A DNA stretch of 64,000 nt from Romanomermis culicivorax (lineage: Eukaryota > Nematoda > Enoplea > Mermithida > Mermithidae): NCBI GenBank assembly GCA_963922205.1, contig CAWUHX010000129.1:124001-188000 (forward strand). Direction: 5' to 3'. The notes beneath the pieces are model-generated. The model had not been told where the DNA came from. It ran no database searches and worked only from the letters and a program-made list of their open reading frames with translations. The position numbers were made by a program, and so were the translations under genes. Shown piece by piece: positions 44,120-55,444 of this stretch; position 1 is the first letter of the stretch, and every line of letters starts with the position of its first letter.

Positions 44120-45559
44120 GTCCGAGGGTTCGTTTTCCCGTAAGGTGGTTAGAACAGACGTCCTTGCCCGTGAAGCAATTTAGTCAAATTGAATAGAGAG
44201 CGGCTCACTGGTCTGTACAGGCTGGGTACTAAGACGGCAGGAACGGCGAGGTGTCTCTATTGTACAAAGTGAGAGTGAGTACAACTTTTGAATTCGCGGC
44301 GAAAGAGCGCGTGAATTCGAAAAACGCGTGCGCAATGGCGTAAACTTGATTTAGCTTAAGACTAGCGACCACGAAAAGGGAGCTAGAATGGAATAGGATT
44401 GTAAGATGCAAGATCAGGGTACACCAGGGTGACGCAGAAGGGGATTTATCTGGTCGCCCATGATGGACAGAGGCATGGCCTGAGACGTGGGGGAATCGAT
44501 CCCGACCAAGAATGTAGAGTTGGGGCCTGGACCCAGCAATTAGAATAGCCGAAAAGGACAGAAGATTAGATATAAGAGGAGAGAAAAGGCGGTTTTTCCT
44601 GCCGAGAAATAAGATGACGGATGAACCCGCTCAGGAGGGATTTTTCCTGGAGGTTCGACCGTTTGTACTAGTTTACAAACCATGGGGCGAAGCGGACTCG
44701 TAGCCGGCAAGATCCTACTCACCAGGAGTAGCGCATAAAGTGGCATAAAGTGAAAAGGATGTGGACAACTGAAAGTGAACTTAAAAGGGAGCAATAAATA
44801 GGGACAAAACTAATTTACAAACCCAGTTACGCAAAGGGGCCGCGCAGTTACGCAACGGCCTCACTCGCCAGGAGCGATTGCGATCTCTGTACAGTGTGAT
44901 GGACTATACAGAGGTTCCGTGCTGGACGACATTCGCAAGTAACTTACAGCCGTGTCCGAAATGGGAGCCCGCATTCCGAACAGAACGGACACTCTCCAGG
45001 AGTATTATATACAGCTGGTGGCCGGGTTGCCGATCACTGAGATGAAATGAGGCTCGCAGGTCACATAGTGGAAGAGAGAAGGAGCACGGGTACCAAGGGT
45101 GCTATTCTGACACACTCAGTCAGTTAAAATGAATTACTCTGGATGTTTTGAGGGCGCACCCGAAAACATCTAAGGGATCACGGGTACAAGGTGTCCCTGG
45201 GTGAATATGAGTGTAAAATAACTGAGGCGGACTCAGTTATGTATCGAGGCGTACTCAATACCTTCGCTGAGGCGGACTCAACGGTGCCTATTACATTACA
45301 TGACTAACAGGGAGTGGACCGCGGAGGCGGACTCTGGGTCAGTGGCGACTCTAGCGCGGGCATCGTTAAGCCAGTTAACGAAGGCGTTCAAGTGAATAGA
45401 ATATGACAGGGGGTCCTATACACTCTAGGCCCAACTGGAGGCTGTGCCGCGGTCCCTCGGGAACCACTACGGCGGGGACACTAAAGAAGATCTATGTATG
45501 ACAGCTCGATGAGATGAAAGAGAATGAGTGAATTTAGATAAGCAATTTACAAGAAGATT

Positions 45560-46630
45560 GCTAAACCCTTGCAGACGTCAGACACAGGCAGTACTGACTG
45601 CAAATGCCTACCATCTACAGGAGTCAAACAACCAACCCAGCTGAGGCCGAGTGTAACTCGTTCAAACCTGCAGTTAAAGCTTGAAAGCAGTCACGTGCTG
45701 ATCAACAGTGCCGCTACCCGGGCGGACAACCTGATCACTACGCAGACTAGATAGCATCTCAGGTGGTGTATGTATGTGGACTGATGTTTCCCAGGCATCA
45801 GTCCCCAGACACACACGAACCCTTTGACAAGAGAGGTAGGTGATAGGACCATGCGCCAGCGACCGCCTACAACTCAAGTGGAATACTCATAGGGCCGACA
45901 GTAACCTGGTGCTGATGTCAAAAGGTAGGGGTATGAACCAACACATGACCTTGGTGCTGACTGCAGGTGCCTGGGATAAGAGTATTCAAGTATCATGCCG
46001 CAATTGCAGACACCAGGGGTGAGTGCCTAAGGCCAGCAAAACCCCTGCGGTAGCACGTAATGTTACCATTGCGGATGTCAGAAATAGGGTCATGTAACCT
46101 CAATTCCTGCTGCGAGAACATGAGACGTTGTCATTGCTGACGTCAGCAATAGGGCCGTGAAGCCAACTATCGGTCTACAGCAACACGTGATGGTGCCGTT
46201 GCTGACGTCAAAAGGTGGGACCGAGGGTCTGATACCTTAAGTCAATGACATGAGATGCAGTTGTGGCAGACGTAAGATGTGGCACCCGTAAGACCTGCAC
46301 ATCTTTGAATAGTGACACGGTGCGTCACCATTGCTGACGTCACAGATGGGGTGCAAGGAACCAGCCGAACCTGTTGCGACAACGTATGCTTCAGCTGTTG
46401 CAGACGTCAGAAGTCAGTACTGCAGGAGTATTAACTCAAACAACAACACGTAATGTCACCGTTGCTGACGTCAGCAGTAGAACCCGGAGGGCTACTCACC
46501 CCTTAAAGCAACAGCAAGTGAAGCGGCTGTTGCAGACCTCAGTGGTTGCATCGGTGAGGCTGAACCACACAACAACAACAACCCGTAACATTGTCGTTGC
46601 TGACGTCAAAGAGCATGACCCGTAAAGTCT
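45560..46630. promoter_or_regulatory. tandem array with five perfect TGACGTCA (CRE) palindromes
   Basis: A degenerate ~65-bp unit (about 130-bp higher order) repeats through the leader. Perfect TGACGTCA occurs at 46138-46145, 46203-46210, 46335-46342, 46466-46473 and 46601-46608, each preceded by TTGC; near matches (GCAGACGTCAG) at 45572 and 46395. TGACGTCA is the CREB/ATF consensus; an enhancer role is inferred. Confidence 0.6.
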
Positions 46631-47700
46631 ATGGTCTAGATGCAACAACCCGAGAAGAGAAGAGAAGTGACCTTACAGTAAGTAGAAATGAGAAAGATAG
46701 AGGAACTTACGTAAGGGTGTCATACTGTAGCGGTGGCATCAGAAAACAGAAAATTTTTTTTTTTTTTTGACACCGCTCAGATGACCGAGAAAAGAATTGG
46801 AGGGAAAAATAACCAAAAACGGGGAATACGAGATTTGGACATACGCGTGTTAAATGTGTAAACAGTGGTGTAAAAATTTTTGGGCCGGAAAAGTGAGCAA
46901 TTCCGACAGTTTCCGCCTGCCGACATACAAAAATACTGTACACAATTAACAGATCACAGCCACGTATGACGTCCAGAATCATACGTGGAGGGTGTATGGT
47001 ATCATGGGGTCATGGACCACCAACAGTCAGGAGAGGCCGTCAACCCCTACAGCTGTGATACCAGTACTCGCGTATGGGTATACTGTAGTTACAGTACGGG
47101 AATGGGCACAGGCGTACTGTAACGGCACCCACCCTGAGGGCTACAGTATACCACCCAAACGGAGAGAGGGGGGGAAAATAAAGGGAAAAGAGACAAATAA
47201 GGTAGTTTACAACACAGATTAAGTATGCAGAATGTACAGGATTAATCAGAGGAGAAATACAGAATACTCGATATATAACTCAACTCTGAGGACATTTAAC
47301 TCGACGCAGGGGGAATTTATTACTCATAGGGGCAATACACACGCATGAGATAATTATTTACACATATAGATCACATTTAGATCACTCCTAAGGGCAAATC
47401 CCGTCTTACAGTAATAACTCTCGGTGGCACAGGAAAGATTTCCAACTTACAGTGATAACACGCGACTTGAGGGGGGGGGGGGTTGCCGACCTACAGTAGC
47501 GGTAATCCGAAATAAGGGACATTCCCGACCCATTAGGCAGTAAACCCGAATCGGCGGGGTCTCCGACTCATTGGATGGCTAGTACCCGATTTTAAGGGGG
47601 CTTGTCCGACTTAAAATGGGAATTGACCCGACCTGGGGGTAGTTCCGACCCAAGGGTGAAGTTTTTGCACTTAAGGGTGAGTGCCAGACTTAAGGTCGAT

Positions 47701-47715
47701 TTTCCAGCCTCGCCA
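47701..47715 (-). other. primer-binding site of the 16-kb element
   Basis: TGGCGAGGCTGGAAA read on the minus strand directly abuts the 5' LTR; initial TGG complements a tRNA CCA end. The cognate tRNA is not identified. Confidence 0.65.
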
Positions 47716-49127
47716 TGTCACATCTTAAGCCTGGATCGTGTATGACCCATGGATTTGGGAGAGCTGGGGAGGTTTGGGTATCTCATCAGGTAATACTGTG
47801 TTTTAGACGTCACATTGATGGTGAACCATATCAGATTGATCCTATTACAGTGAGTAATAGGCTGTGACTCCTGATGGATACTGGCATTTTCCCCAGGCTT
47901 CCCTGGTTGGCGTTGGGGCCTAACCTGGCGAATGGTGGCTATAGAGAGGTCTATAGTTGGTTCTCTGGTGTTGTCCTTGGGGTCTTGCTGTAGGGTAATG
48001 GACAACGCTGCCAGGCTAGGTGCGACAATCCCCGAGTCCTACTCAGTGAGAGTGGGGACAGGGTCACCCGTAAAATGACCTAATTTGTGGGACCCGGTTA
48101 GGAACCAGACAGCCCCTTTTTAGCCCGAAACTGAGAGGTAGAGGCCCTACTTATCTGTGGAAAACTTGGGAAACCGACTTAGGAAGGATTCCCCAACAAA
48201 TACCCCACAAATAACAATAATCCCCTGAGAAGACTCACCTAGTCCTGTTTCTCAAGCGATTCGACGAAACGGGCGGCAAGTCCCTGGATACTTTCGGTCT
48301 TCTGGCACTGGAGCGGGGATGCGATCCACACGAGTCCTAGCGGCGAGCGGCGGCGAGCCGGAGGCGATTCTCCAACGTTTTCTTCAGGAACCGGGGGCGG
48401 TCGGACACCTGGCACTGATGGGCAGGGGGGTACTGTAGACGGGTAAGCGGCGGACGCCGTAAAGGGATATAAATTTATGCAAATTTATTGGCAATAAGGC
48501 GGCGGACGCACAGGTGTATATAAAATTATGCAAATTAGCGAAAGGCGGCGGACACGAAGTTACAACCGGACGGAAGCTTGGTGAACCCAAGAATGAGCGA
48601 AAAACTAAAGAAACATGTCCTTTTAAGGACATGTTTGGCTACAGCTGCAGCTTGGGTGGAGTTTCTCGGCGTCCCAGCTAACTTCTGCAGCTAGACACGA
48701 TGCAGAAGATGCCTATGAGCACATAGACATTTTTCGTTCACATGCATTTAGCACTGAGGCCGACTGCAGTGCCTATGCTAAGCATATGAACGTCTTTAGC
48801 TAAACTTCTTAGCTAGTCGTTTTTGCGTAACAAAAACGACGCTAATTTTTGATGATAAGAGGTGCATGGATGCACCAAAAATAGCCATGTGCTCGTGGAG
48901 CACGACTGGCGGAAGTTTTTAGCTAAAGGCCTACTGTAGCCCGCGTTCATAAAAATATAACAAAACGAAACATAGAAATGCATGAAAAATATAAAACGAA
49001 CACAAAATGCATGTGCAAAAATGAAATAAACAAAAACATGAATGAGTAATAAACGAATTATGAAGAAAAACAAAATATTGGCATGATCGGAATCACGTGA
49101 CGTTGGGGAATTGAGTGGCACGTGACA
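47716..49127 (-). repeat. 5' LTR (1412 bp) of the 16-kb element
   Basis: About 17 substitutions or indels from the 3' LTR; same termini; hairpin at 48611-48636 identical to the one in the 3' LTR. Confidence 0.92.
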
Positions 49128-49131
49128 CATG

Positions 49132-49910
49132 CACAGCATAGAAATTCTGCTGGGGGTCAGCCAGGACAGGGGGGGGGAGGGTGGAATACAATTTTTTTCA
49201 TTCTTGATAATGAAGAGAAAGGTCTTAGAAAGGTTTTCTAACATCCGAACAGCATATTCTCACAACTATATTAGTCAGATATATTAAATAATTTGCTTAA
49301 ACAACACTTTTTACAGTTTTAATGTTACTTTCGGAATCAAGTAAGCTTTGCTTAGAAAAATTGTTAAACTAGAGGATCATTTCCATTTTTATGACGACTT
49401 TCTCTTCTCTCTTGATCATTTTCCTTCGTCAACTTCTCAATCATTGCTAGGGGAGTCAAATCTGCTGGGGGTCAAAACCCCCCAAACCCCCCCCCGCCCA
49501 CGTGCATGTATGATAGGCATTCTCATTTTCAACAAAATACGCGTACATACAAAGTCAGAACCAGAATTCTGACAGAAATATCGATTTTACAATCGTGATA
49601 GTCGAAATTATCAGAGAGATGTAGTGAATATTTCTTTATGTAGTTCTGACTACATCAAGATAGAAAAAATAATTGAAAAGCATTATTATTATCTGATGGG
49701 TAATTTGCAGTCAATACAGACTCGACAAATTTCACCACAATCTTCGCATCAAATTTCGACATCAGAAAATATAACAGTGTCTCAACCACCTAAAACTTTC
49801 ATACTGATGAAACAAATGATTATAGTACAGCTAATACGCTTTCAACAAGTGGAAATTACGTATCAAATTGAACCAACTTTTTTAGTTTTCATTGCGTCTA
49901 TCATTTTAAA
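49132..49910 (+). pseudogene. gag-like ORF, piece 4, with an inserted short repeat
   Basis: The continuation beyond the CATG site: CATGCACAG..CTGCTGGGGGTCA at 49128-49158 and CTGCTGGGGGTCA..GTGCATGTA at 49460-49510 bound a G/C-run-rich insertion. After it the frame RFYNRDSRNYQRDVV..IQTRQISPQSSHQISTSENI runs to 49914, Q/N/R-rich like the other pieces. Confidence 0.35.
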
Positions 49911-49914
49911 TTAA

Positions 49915-50340
49915 ATGAGTTATTGTTCAGAAACGAACCCAAGCCCGTTGATACATGGTGAAAATAAATCGGGAAGGAAGGCCAAATATTAGTCGTACTG
50001 AGAATCTGAGACTGATGTGTTCCTATCAACAAAAAATAGCCTATTACTTAAAATAAAATGTTTGACACAAGTGTTCAAAATAAAAACTATACTTATATAA
50101 CTTATAAATATTCGGTTATGCTGCAAAACATACGTGTTTGCACTCGATACTCAAAAATATTATTGCACATTATCATATTACAAATTCGCAGGGAAATGTG
50201 CGGTTGATCAATTATTGAGTTCTGTATCGGAGTTGCGTCAATAATGATAATTTATTATTCGATCTGCACGTTACACATTGTGTAAGGATGTCGTTCTCAG
50301 AAATAAATCATACAGTAATATTTCGAGTAATTTCTATACA
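49915..50340. other. no feature seen
   Basis: AT-rich, no supported gene or repeat. Confidence 0.4.
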
Positions 50341-51380
50341 GCAGCGTTTTTTTGTGCACGGACATTTGTGCCAATTGGCACAAAAGGCCAAAAAACAGTG
50401 TTGCGAAGTGAGGGGTTTTTCCTCAAATCTAGGGGTTTTTTGATGGCGTTGAGGTTTTTCTAGGGGATTTTTGTTTCAGGGGTTTTTTATTTTTATTTTT
50501 GAGGTTTTGTGGGTTTTTCAACCAGCGTTTTTTTTTTGTGCACGGACATTTGTGCCAATTGGCACAAGAGGCCAAAAAAATTTGTGCCAATGGCACAAAA
50601 TTTTTTTTCTACTAGAGACTTGCTGAAAACTGCGGAAAGGTTTTAGGCCAAAAGTTTGATAAAAAGTTATTGTTTAACGCATTAATTTTTTGAAAAAATC
50701 GTGCCCAACCTATTTTTCAGCTGACCATGTCATTGAGAAGAGAAAAAACTGTGCAACAAAATAGTTCACGAAATTCCAAAAAGAAATGGAATGCTGAGAC
50801 AATTTAAATAGCTCTAGAATTGTTCAGGAAGTTCAAATTGATTCAATTTTCGACTACGAACGAATATCTATGTTATGTATATTTAACAACCGTGTAAGGA
50901 CTAGAGAAAATAAAGTCGAAAATCGTGTGGATTTTCGATCGAAACATTGTGCCATTATCAACGATATCAATTTTTCAATTTGAAACAATCAAACACAAAA
51001 AGTAACAATTTCAGTTTTAAGTCCGAATCTGACTGAATGAAGAGAGAATATTCAGAATTTCTTTTCACTCATCTGTCTTGACACTTGACAGCCTATAAAG
51101 TTTGCTGCAACGATACTAATACACTGTTCAAAGAGAAATCGTTCGCGTTCGGGTCAAATATACGAATAGGAAATATTATATTCATTGATTCGGCGCGAAG
51201 CGCCGAAAAATTTTTGCATTTTCAGCCCCTAAAACGTCTAAAAATCAAGGAAATTTAATGTTTGACCAGCCAAAAAATTTGTGCCAATTGGCACAAACGC
51301 TCAAAATTTTTTGTGCCATTCCAAATTTTTTTGTGCCAAAAACCATGTTTTGGCACAAAAAAAAAACACTGTTTTCAACG
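50340..51380. repeat. dispersed ~0.8-kb repeat, copy 1 (TGTGCCAATTGGCACA termini)
   Basis: 50570-51375 is a direct, diverged copy of 55445-56262. Both ends carry words built on TTTTGTGCC / GGCACAAAA, including perfect 16-bp palindromes TGTGCCAATTGGCACA at 50367, 50551 and 51280. The inner part contains GGCGCGAAGCGCC (51192-51204). The outer junctions read AACAGTGTTG / AACACTGTTTTC. Non-coding; transposon-like, family unknown. Confidence 0.6.
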
Positions 51381-51949
51381 AATTGGCTTGTTTGAATTTT
51401 GTGTGCTTGATGGAGAATTACTGTATAAAAAAAAGAGAAAAAGCGTGATGAAATTGAAAAAATGAAGATTGAAATGAATATTAATTGAATGGTGTGGCCA
51501 GTTTGTGTAATTTACAATTGAATTAGCATATTTTTGGCTTAATTACCGAATTTTGGCTTTTGGTGCAGCGTGTTTTTTTCCAAAAAATTTTTCAGACCCT
51601 AAAAATGTTTCGCCAAAGTAATAATAAAACTGAATGAATTTAGGGTATAAAAGCACTGAAACACATTGAAATTTGATAAATCGCGGCTGAGGTACATAAA
51701 AACATGTGCTAATTTATTTGGTGTTTTATATAATGCTGCGAAGCGGCCAAAAGTAACTATTTTACCCCATTAAAGTGCATTAAAGTGCATCTAGGGGAAG
51801 TTAGATAAAAACTTTTTCCCCATTTGGCTAATAGTGCTAAAAATATTTCCCTTTTTTCCAAAACTTTTTTTCCCAAAATATAAACGTTTTGGGGAAAAAC
51901 ACATTGGTTTGGTGTAAAAATACTCTGTTGACATGTTTGGGGCATACCT

Positions 51950-52175
51950 GTACTTGGGGGGGGGGTTGGGGGGGGGGGGGACCCCCCAACTCGGCCAACC
52001 CTGTACCCAAAATCATTTTCCCCCCTCAACCCCCCCCCCAGTTTGGAAAAAATTAAAAAAATTTTCAAAAAAGTGTATGTTTTTTGGCCTTTTTTGGGAA
52101 AAATTTCGACTTTTTCCTACCCCCCCCCCAAATTTCGGATTTACCCCCCCCCCCCCAACTGGTCGGAGGTCTTAC
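51950..52175. mobile_element. short C/G-run element, copy 1 (ATACCTGTA..TTACAGGTAT)
   Basis: Ends CATACCTGTACTTGGGG and TCTTACAGGTATGG are inverted to each other. Interior runs of C and G with AAATTTCGGATT, AACTGGTCGGA and GTTTGGAAAAAATT. A second copy lies at 59812-60036. Short frames here are composition artefacts. Confidence 0.65.
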
Positions 52176-52475
52176 AGGTATGGTTTGGGGCGGAGTGCAC
52201 ACTGCAGATTCTTTCAGAGATTGAATAAACAGTTCCTCAAAATTTGAACTTTTGAATTTTATGGGCTTTTTGCTGGGGTTTCTTTGGTTTATTGTGGGCC
52301 TTTTAGTTTAATGTGATGTGAGTTTTATTTTTTACTCATTTCAAGACATTAATAGGAATGGCACTAGTCAAGTTTAGTGCCAGGCCAGGTAGTCACAACT
52401 GATACTTATCGACTGGTGAGACCTTCATTCAATTGATTGTTGCTTGGGCAATCAGAATTAGTCTTACCATTGGGC
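52176..52475. other. no feature seen
   Basis: AT-rich flank without a supported gene. Confidence 0.35.
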
Positions 52476-52499
52476 TTAGGCTTAGGCTCTGGCTTAGGC
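52476..52499 (+). repeat. interstitial TTAGGC telomere words
   Basis: TTAGGCTTAGGC-n6-TTAGGC. Hexamer equals the nematode telomere repeat; three units only, so possibly chance or a healed-break scar. Confidence 0.45.
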
Positions 52500-52819
52500 A
52501 CAATTTACTTATGTGTATATTCTATATAGTGTAAATAATTTACAGCACTAAACTTGATAAGCGCCATAGGGAATATTTGAAGCATGATTAGATACATAAA
52601 ACATAATCAAATGCACTTAAAATTCGATTAAAATAACACGAAAAACTTATGACTATCTCTTCCGATGAGCCGCTAAAAATTTAGTTTTTAAAAAGTTCAA
52701 CTTTTTGGGCAGAAACAAGTTTGAAATGGCCTAGTATGTACGATGCTCTTAAGTATAATAAATCGTTTAAAAGTTTTATAATCCAAGTTTACCAAAATAA
52801 ATGAAAAATTTTAGTAAAC

Positions 52820-52875
52820 TTTTTTTTCTTCTTTTTCTTTTTCTTTTTCTTTTCCTTTTTTTTCGTTTTTGTAGA
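52820..52875. repeat. (TTTTTC)n polypyrimidine tract
   Basis: An irregular TTTTTC microsatellite of about 55 bp. Confidence 0.8.
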
Positions 52876-54590
52876 CGTAAACCAAAAAATCCAAAATTTG
52901 ATGATTAAAATCCAAGAAACTCAAAACCCTAAAAACCCATCTTTTCCAACCCTGACCCTCTTACTCTTGATCATTATCATCGAACTCGGCCGAGAATTCA
53001 CCTTGGGATTGAAGTCTACGTTTTAGCTTTCAACTAAGCAGGCTTATTATAAGTATGGACAGTGTTTTTTTCTACGCAATGCAGACTTTTTAGGCTTTGT
53101 GCAAAATTTTTATTTTGTAATTTCTGCACTGGTGCAGCATTGTTTGAGTCTTGTGTTTGATCACATATATTCTTCTATAATGTGTCAGTCATTGATTCTC
53201 AACCTTTAAAATCAATTATTTTTATTATTTTAAGATTTTAAAATGCCTAGTAAAAAACTATAAATTCGTTCAAATTTAACATTGAATTACACATTTAATT
53301 TGCATTTTCACTATATTCACTATTATTCTATTGTAGCAGGCGGTGTTTTTCCCCCAAATCGTTTTTTAAAGAAAAAATTTGGGTTTCTGATACGGAAAAA
53401 ATGTATTTTGGCGCATTTTAGATGGTCATTATCTCAAAATTTTCCGGGGCTTCGCGCCAGTTATAACTTCCATAAACATTATGTATTACCTAGATCAGGC
53501 GCGGCTTTTAGCGTGTCTACCTTCACTTATCACTTTATCTACATATAACAGTTTTCATCAAACGTATATTATCTTATGTTTGATTCAATTGGTAATCTTC
53601 AATATTTTATCTCGAAATTTAATGAAGATTCACATTTTTTCCTTGACACATTTTTTGACAAAGATTAATACGTCAAGTCTCTAAACTTCTTGCAGCGACT
53701 ATTCTTTTCTTAATGTGAAATCAATTCAAAAGCTTCATGGAAGTAGTTTTCGGAAATTTCTACTCTTCTTACTCATTTCTTTTCAGTCAAGTTCATGAGA
53801 GTTTACGAATAAATTACTGGTTTTGAAATTTTTCAAACAATAAAATACTAGAAATTACAAGTTTTGAACACAAAATCCGAATCTAATTCTTGAAATAAGT
53901 GTTCGGAAAATTGATTTTCCAACATCGCAGAATGTCAATACCCAAAAAAAATTTCTGTCGCTTGGTGCTGGAAAGATTAATATCTTTTTGGGCTCTCACT
54001 TGACATCATAAAGGACTTAAGCATCGATTTCTCATGTAATTCAAAGTCAGTATGCTCCTAGATAGTTTGCTGGAAAATTTGTTCCACATTCTTGTAGATT
54101 AGACCTGGATGAAACTCGAAAATTTAATTTTTTCCCTCAATTTTGATAAATTAACGGCTCTAAAAACACAAGATCGTTTGAAAAAGTTCAGAAACACATA
54201 AATAAAGAATCTATAAGCATTTTTTAGTGGAAAAAACGACTTCGGGAAATATGGGAAAAATTTTGCTCGGCGCAGAAAAAAATCACTGAGTATGGATTAG
54301 AATTAGGATTAGGAGGCTTATAAGTTAGAGATTTTATGTTGTATTTGTGCAAGCACTGCAAGCTGGGTCTTAGGCTTCATTTAAGAAGCTTCTAACTAAA
54401 TTTGTGAATCTTTTCAAAGTTGAAACATACAACATGTTTAATCTAGTTTGATCTTTGAAGTTTGAAACCCACAATTTTCTGACGGTGTTGTTGGACAGTA
54501 TTCTATGTGTGTGATATGGCTTGGCTTTAAAGAAGGAAAGTTGCAAATTTTTTACTGTAACAAACCCTATGTAGAAAAAATTTACGTCAG
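52876..54590. other. AT-rich stretch without supported gene
   Basis: Weak frames only (53282-53548 plus, 54370-54594 minus). At 53340-53480 a fragment resembling the GGCGC-palindrome repeats occurs (TTTTCCGGGGCTTCGCGCC). Confidence 0.35.
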
Positions 54591-54635
54591 GCATGTATGA
54601 TCATTTAAACAGTTTGGTGCAGCAATCAGCTGAAT

Positions 54636-54688
54636 GTGATGATGAAGATGAAATTCTGATGATGATGATAATGATGATGATGATGATG
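54636..54688 (+). repeat. (GAT)n microsatellite
   Basis: About 15 near-perfect GAT triplets. The overlapping plus-strand frame (54593-54895) is Met/Lys-rich because of it and is not called as a gene. Confidence 0.8.
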
Positions 54689-54957
54689 TTTACTAGTCGA
54701 AGACAAAAGAAAGCAGATATAAACAAATCCATTGAGTATTACGATGAAACACTAAAAACATTTTTAAGACGGAACAAATGTAAAAAGAAAATACACAAAG
54801 ATAGCGAGAAAAAAAACATCCAGAAATTAGACAAGGTTAAAAATAACGGAAATAAAACAGAACGAAAGTTTCAACGTAATGTAAATTCGAAATGAACAAA
54901 TTACTGCAAAGACAAGTTCGATTAGTCTAGGAAGCGCAGGTTACAAGGTGTAACGAA

Positions 54958-55270
54958 CTAACGCGTCCCCCCATGGAATTCGGAAAAATCGATTTTTATA
55001 ATTTTGTTCTTGAAACATTGCAGACTGGAAGAATTGATAGCATCTGAAGGAAGGTTATTCCATATATTGATATACCTGTTACAAAAATCATATAATCTCA
55101 AATTGGTTTTAGCTTTGCCAGTAATGAGCTTGAAATCATGTTGGCGACGAGTGTTGTCATTAGAGTTTAGCATAAAGAAATCATTTTTGTCAATTCAAGT
55201 GTGATCTCTGATAATTTTATACATTAAAGAAAATTCTACAGCTAGCGGCTGAATAAAGTTGTTGATTCTT
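54958..55270 (-). pseudogene. 3' end of a non-LTR (LINE) reverse transcriptase ORF
   Basis: Minus-strand text ..SLMYKIIRDHT, IDKNDFFMLNSNDNTRRQHD, FKLI..AKTNLRLYDFCNRYINIWNNLP then SLQCFKNKIIKID. The pattern TR.H.FKL..........F..R.+N.WN.LP........S...FKN.L is the conserved C-terminal segment of CR1/Jockey-like LINE polymerases. One stop lies near 55198-55200. 5'-truncated, as is typical of LINEs; the rest of the ORF is absent. Confidence 0.75.
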
Positions 55271-55444
55271 GATAAACTTATGTTTGATTTATTTTTTTTA
55301 CCTCTGAATTAAATTTATTCTATGTTTTCAAAAATTGGGGTTTTTCTAGGGATTTCAAAAATTTTTGAGGTTTTCTAGGTTTTTTGGAACGATTGAGGTT
55401 TTTTGGCGGAAAAATTGAGGTTTTTGAAGGCGACTACTTGGCAA

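Larger units (their letters stand above)
44120..47715 (-). other. 3.6-kb 5' leader of the 16-kb element
   Basis: Lies between the 5' LTR and the Gag start. No long conserved ORF. Contains the CRE-bearing tandem array (45560-46630), a homopolymer A run on the minus strand (46750-46769) and a G run (47472-47483). Leaders this long are uncommon in Ty3/Gypsy elements and would hold packaging, splice or enhancer signals. Confidence 0.6.
32989..49127 (-). mobile_element. 16.1-kb Ty3/Gypsy-type endogenous retrovirus with env-like gene upstream of pol
   Basis: Complete: LTRs 32989-34401 and 47716-49127, each with TGTCAC..GTGACA ends; CATG target duplication (32985-32988, 49128-49131); TGG-starting primer site next to the 5' LTR; Gag, a second overlapping ORF, an envelope-like glycoprotein, two aspartic proteases, RT, RNase H and integrase on the minus strand. 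About 17 differences between LTRs (about 1.2%) indicate a recent insertion. The RT, RNase H and DD35E integrase are Metaviridae-like. The element is GC-richer than the genome around it, a sign of different ancestry or selection. Breaks: one TGA between RNase H and integrase, and one TAA in the overlapping ORF. Confidence 0.9.

Noticed and set aside
43893..44183. Plus-strand open frames throughout 35-44 kb (for example 35760-36110, 38010-38408, 39381-39845)
   Set aside because: Antisense shadows of the GC-richer gag, env and pol genes on the minus strand.
32985..49131. BEL/Pao or true retrovirus classification of the 16-kb element
   Set aside because: RT (LPFGLCNAPGTFQ, YLDD) and the DD35E integrase with GPY-like module are Ty3/Gypsy-like; a 4-bp duplication also fits.
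51757..52247. Pro/Gly-rich frames in the C/G-run elements
   Set aside because: Composition artefacts of homopolymer runs; copies at 59.8-60.0 kb break the frames.
54593..54895. 100-codon Met/Lys-rich frame
   Set aside because: Driven by the GAT microsatellite and an A-rich flank; no conserved pattern.
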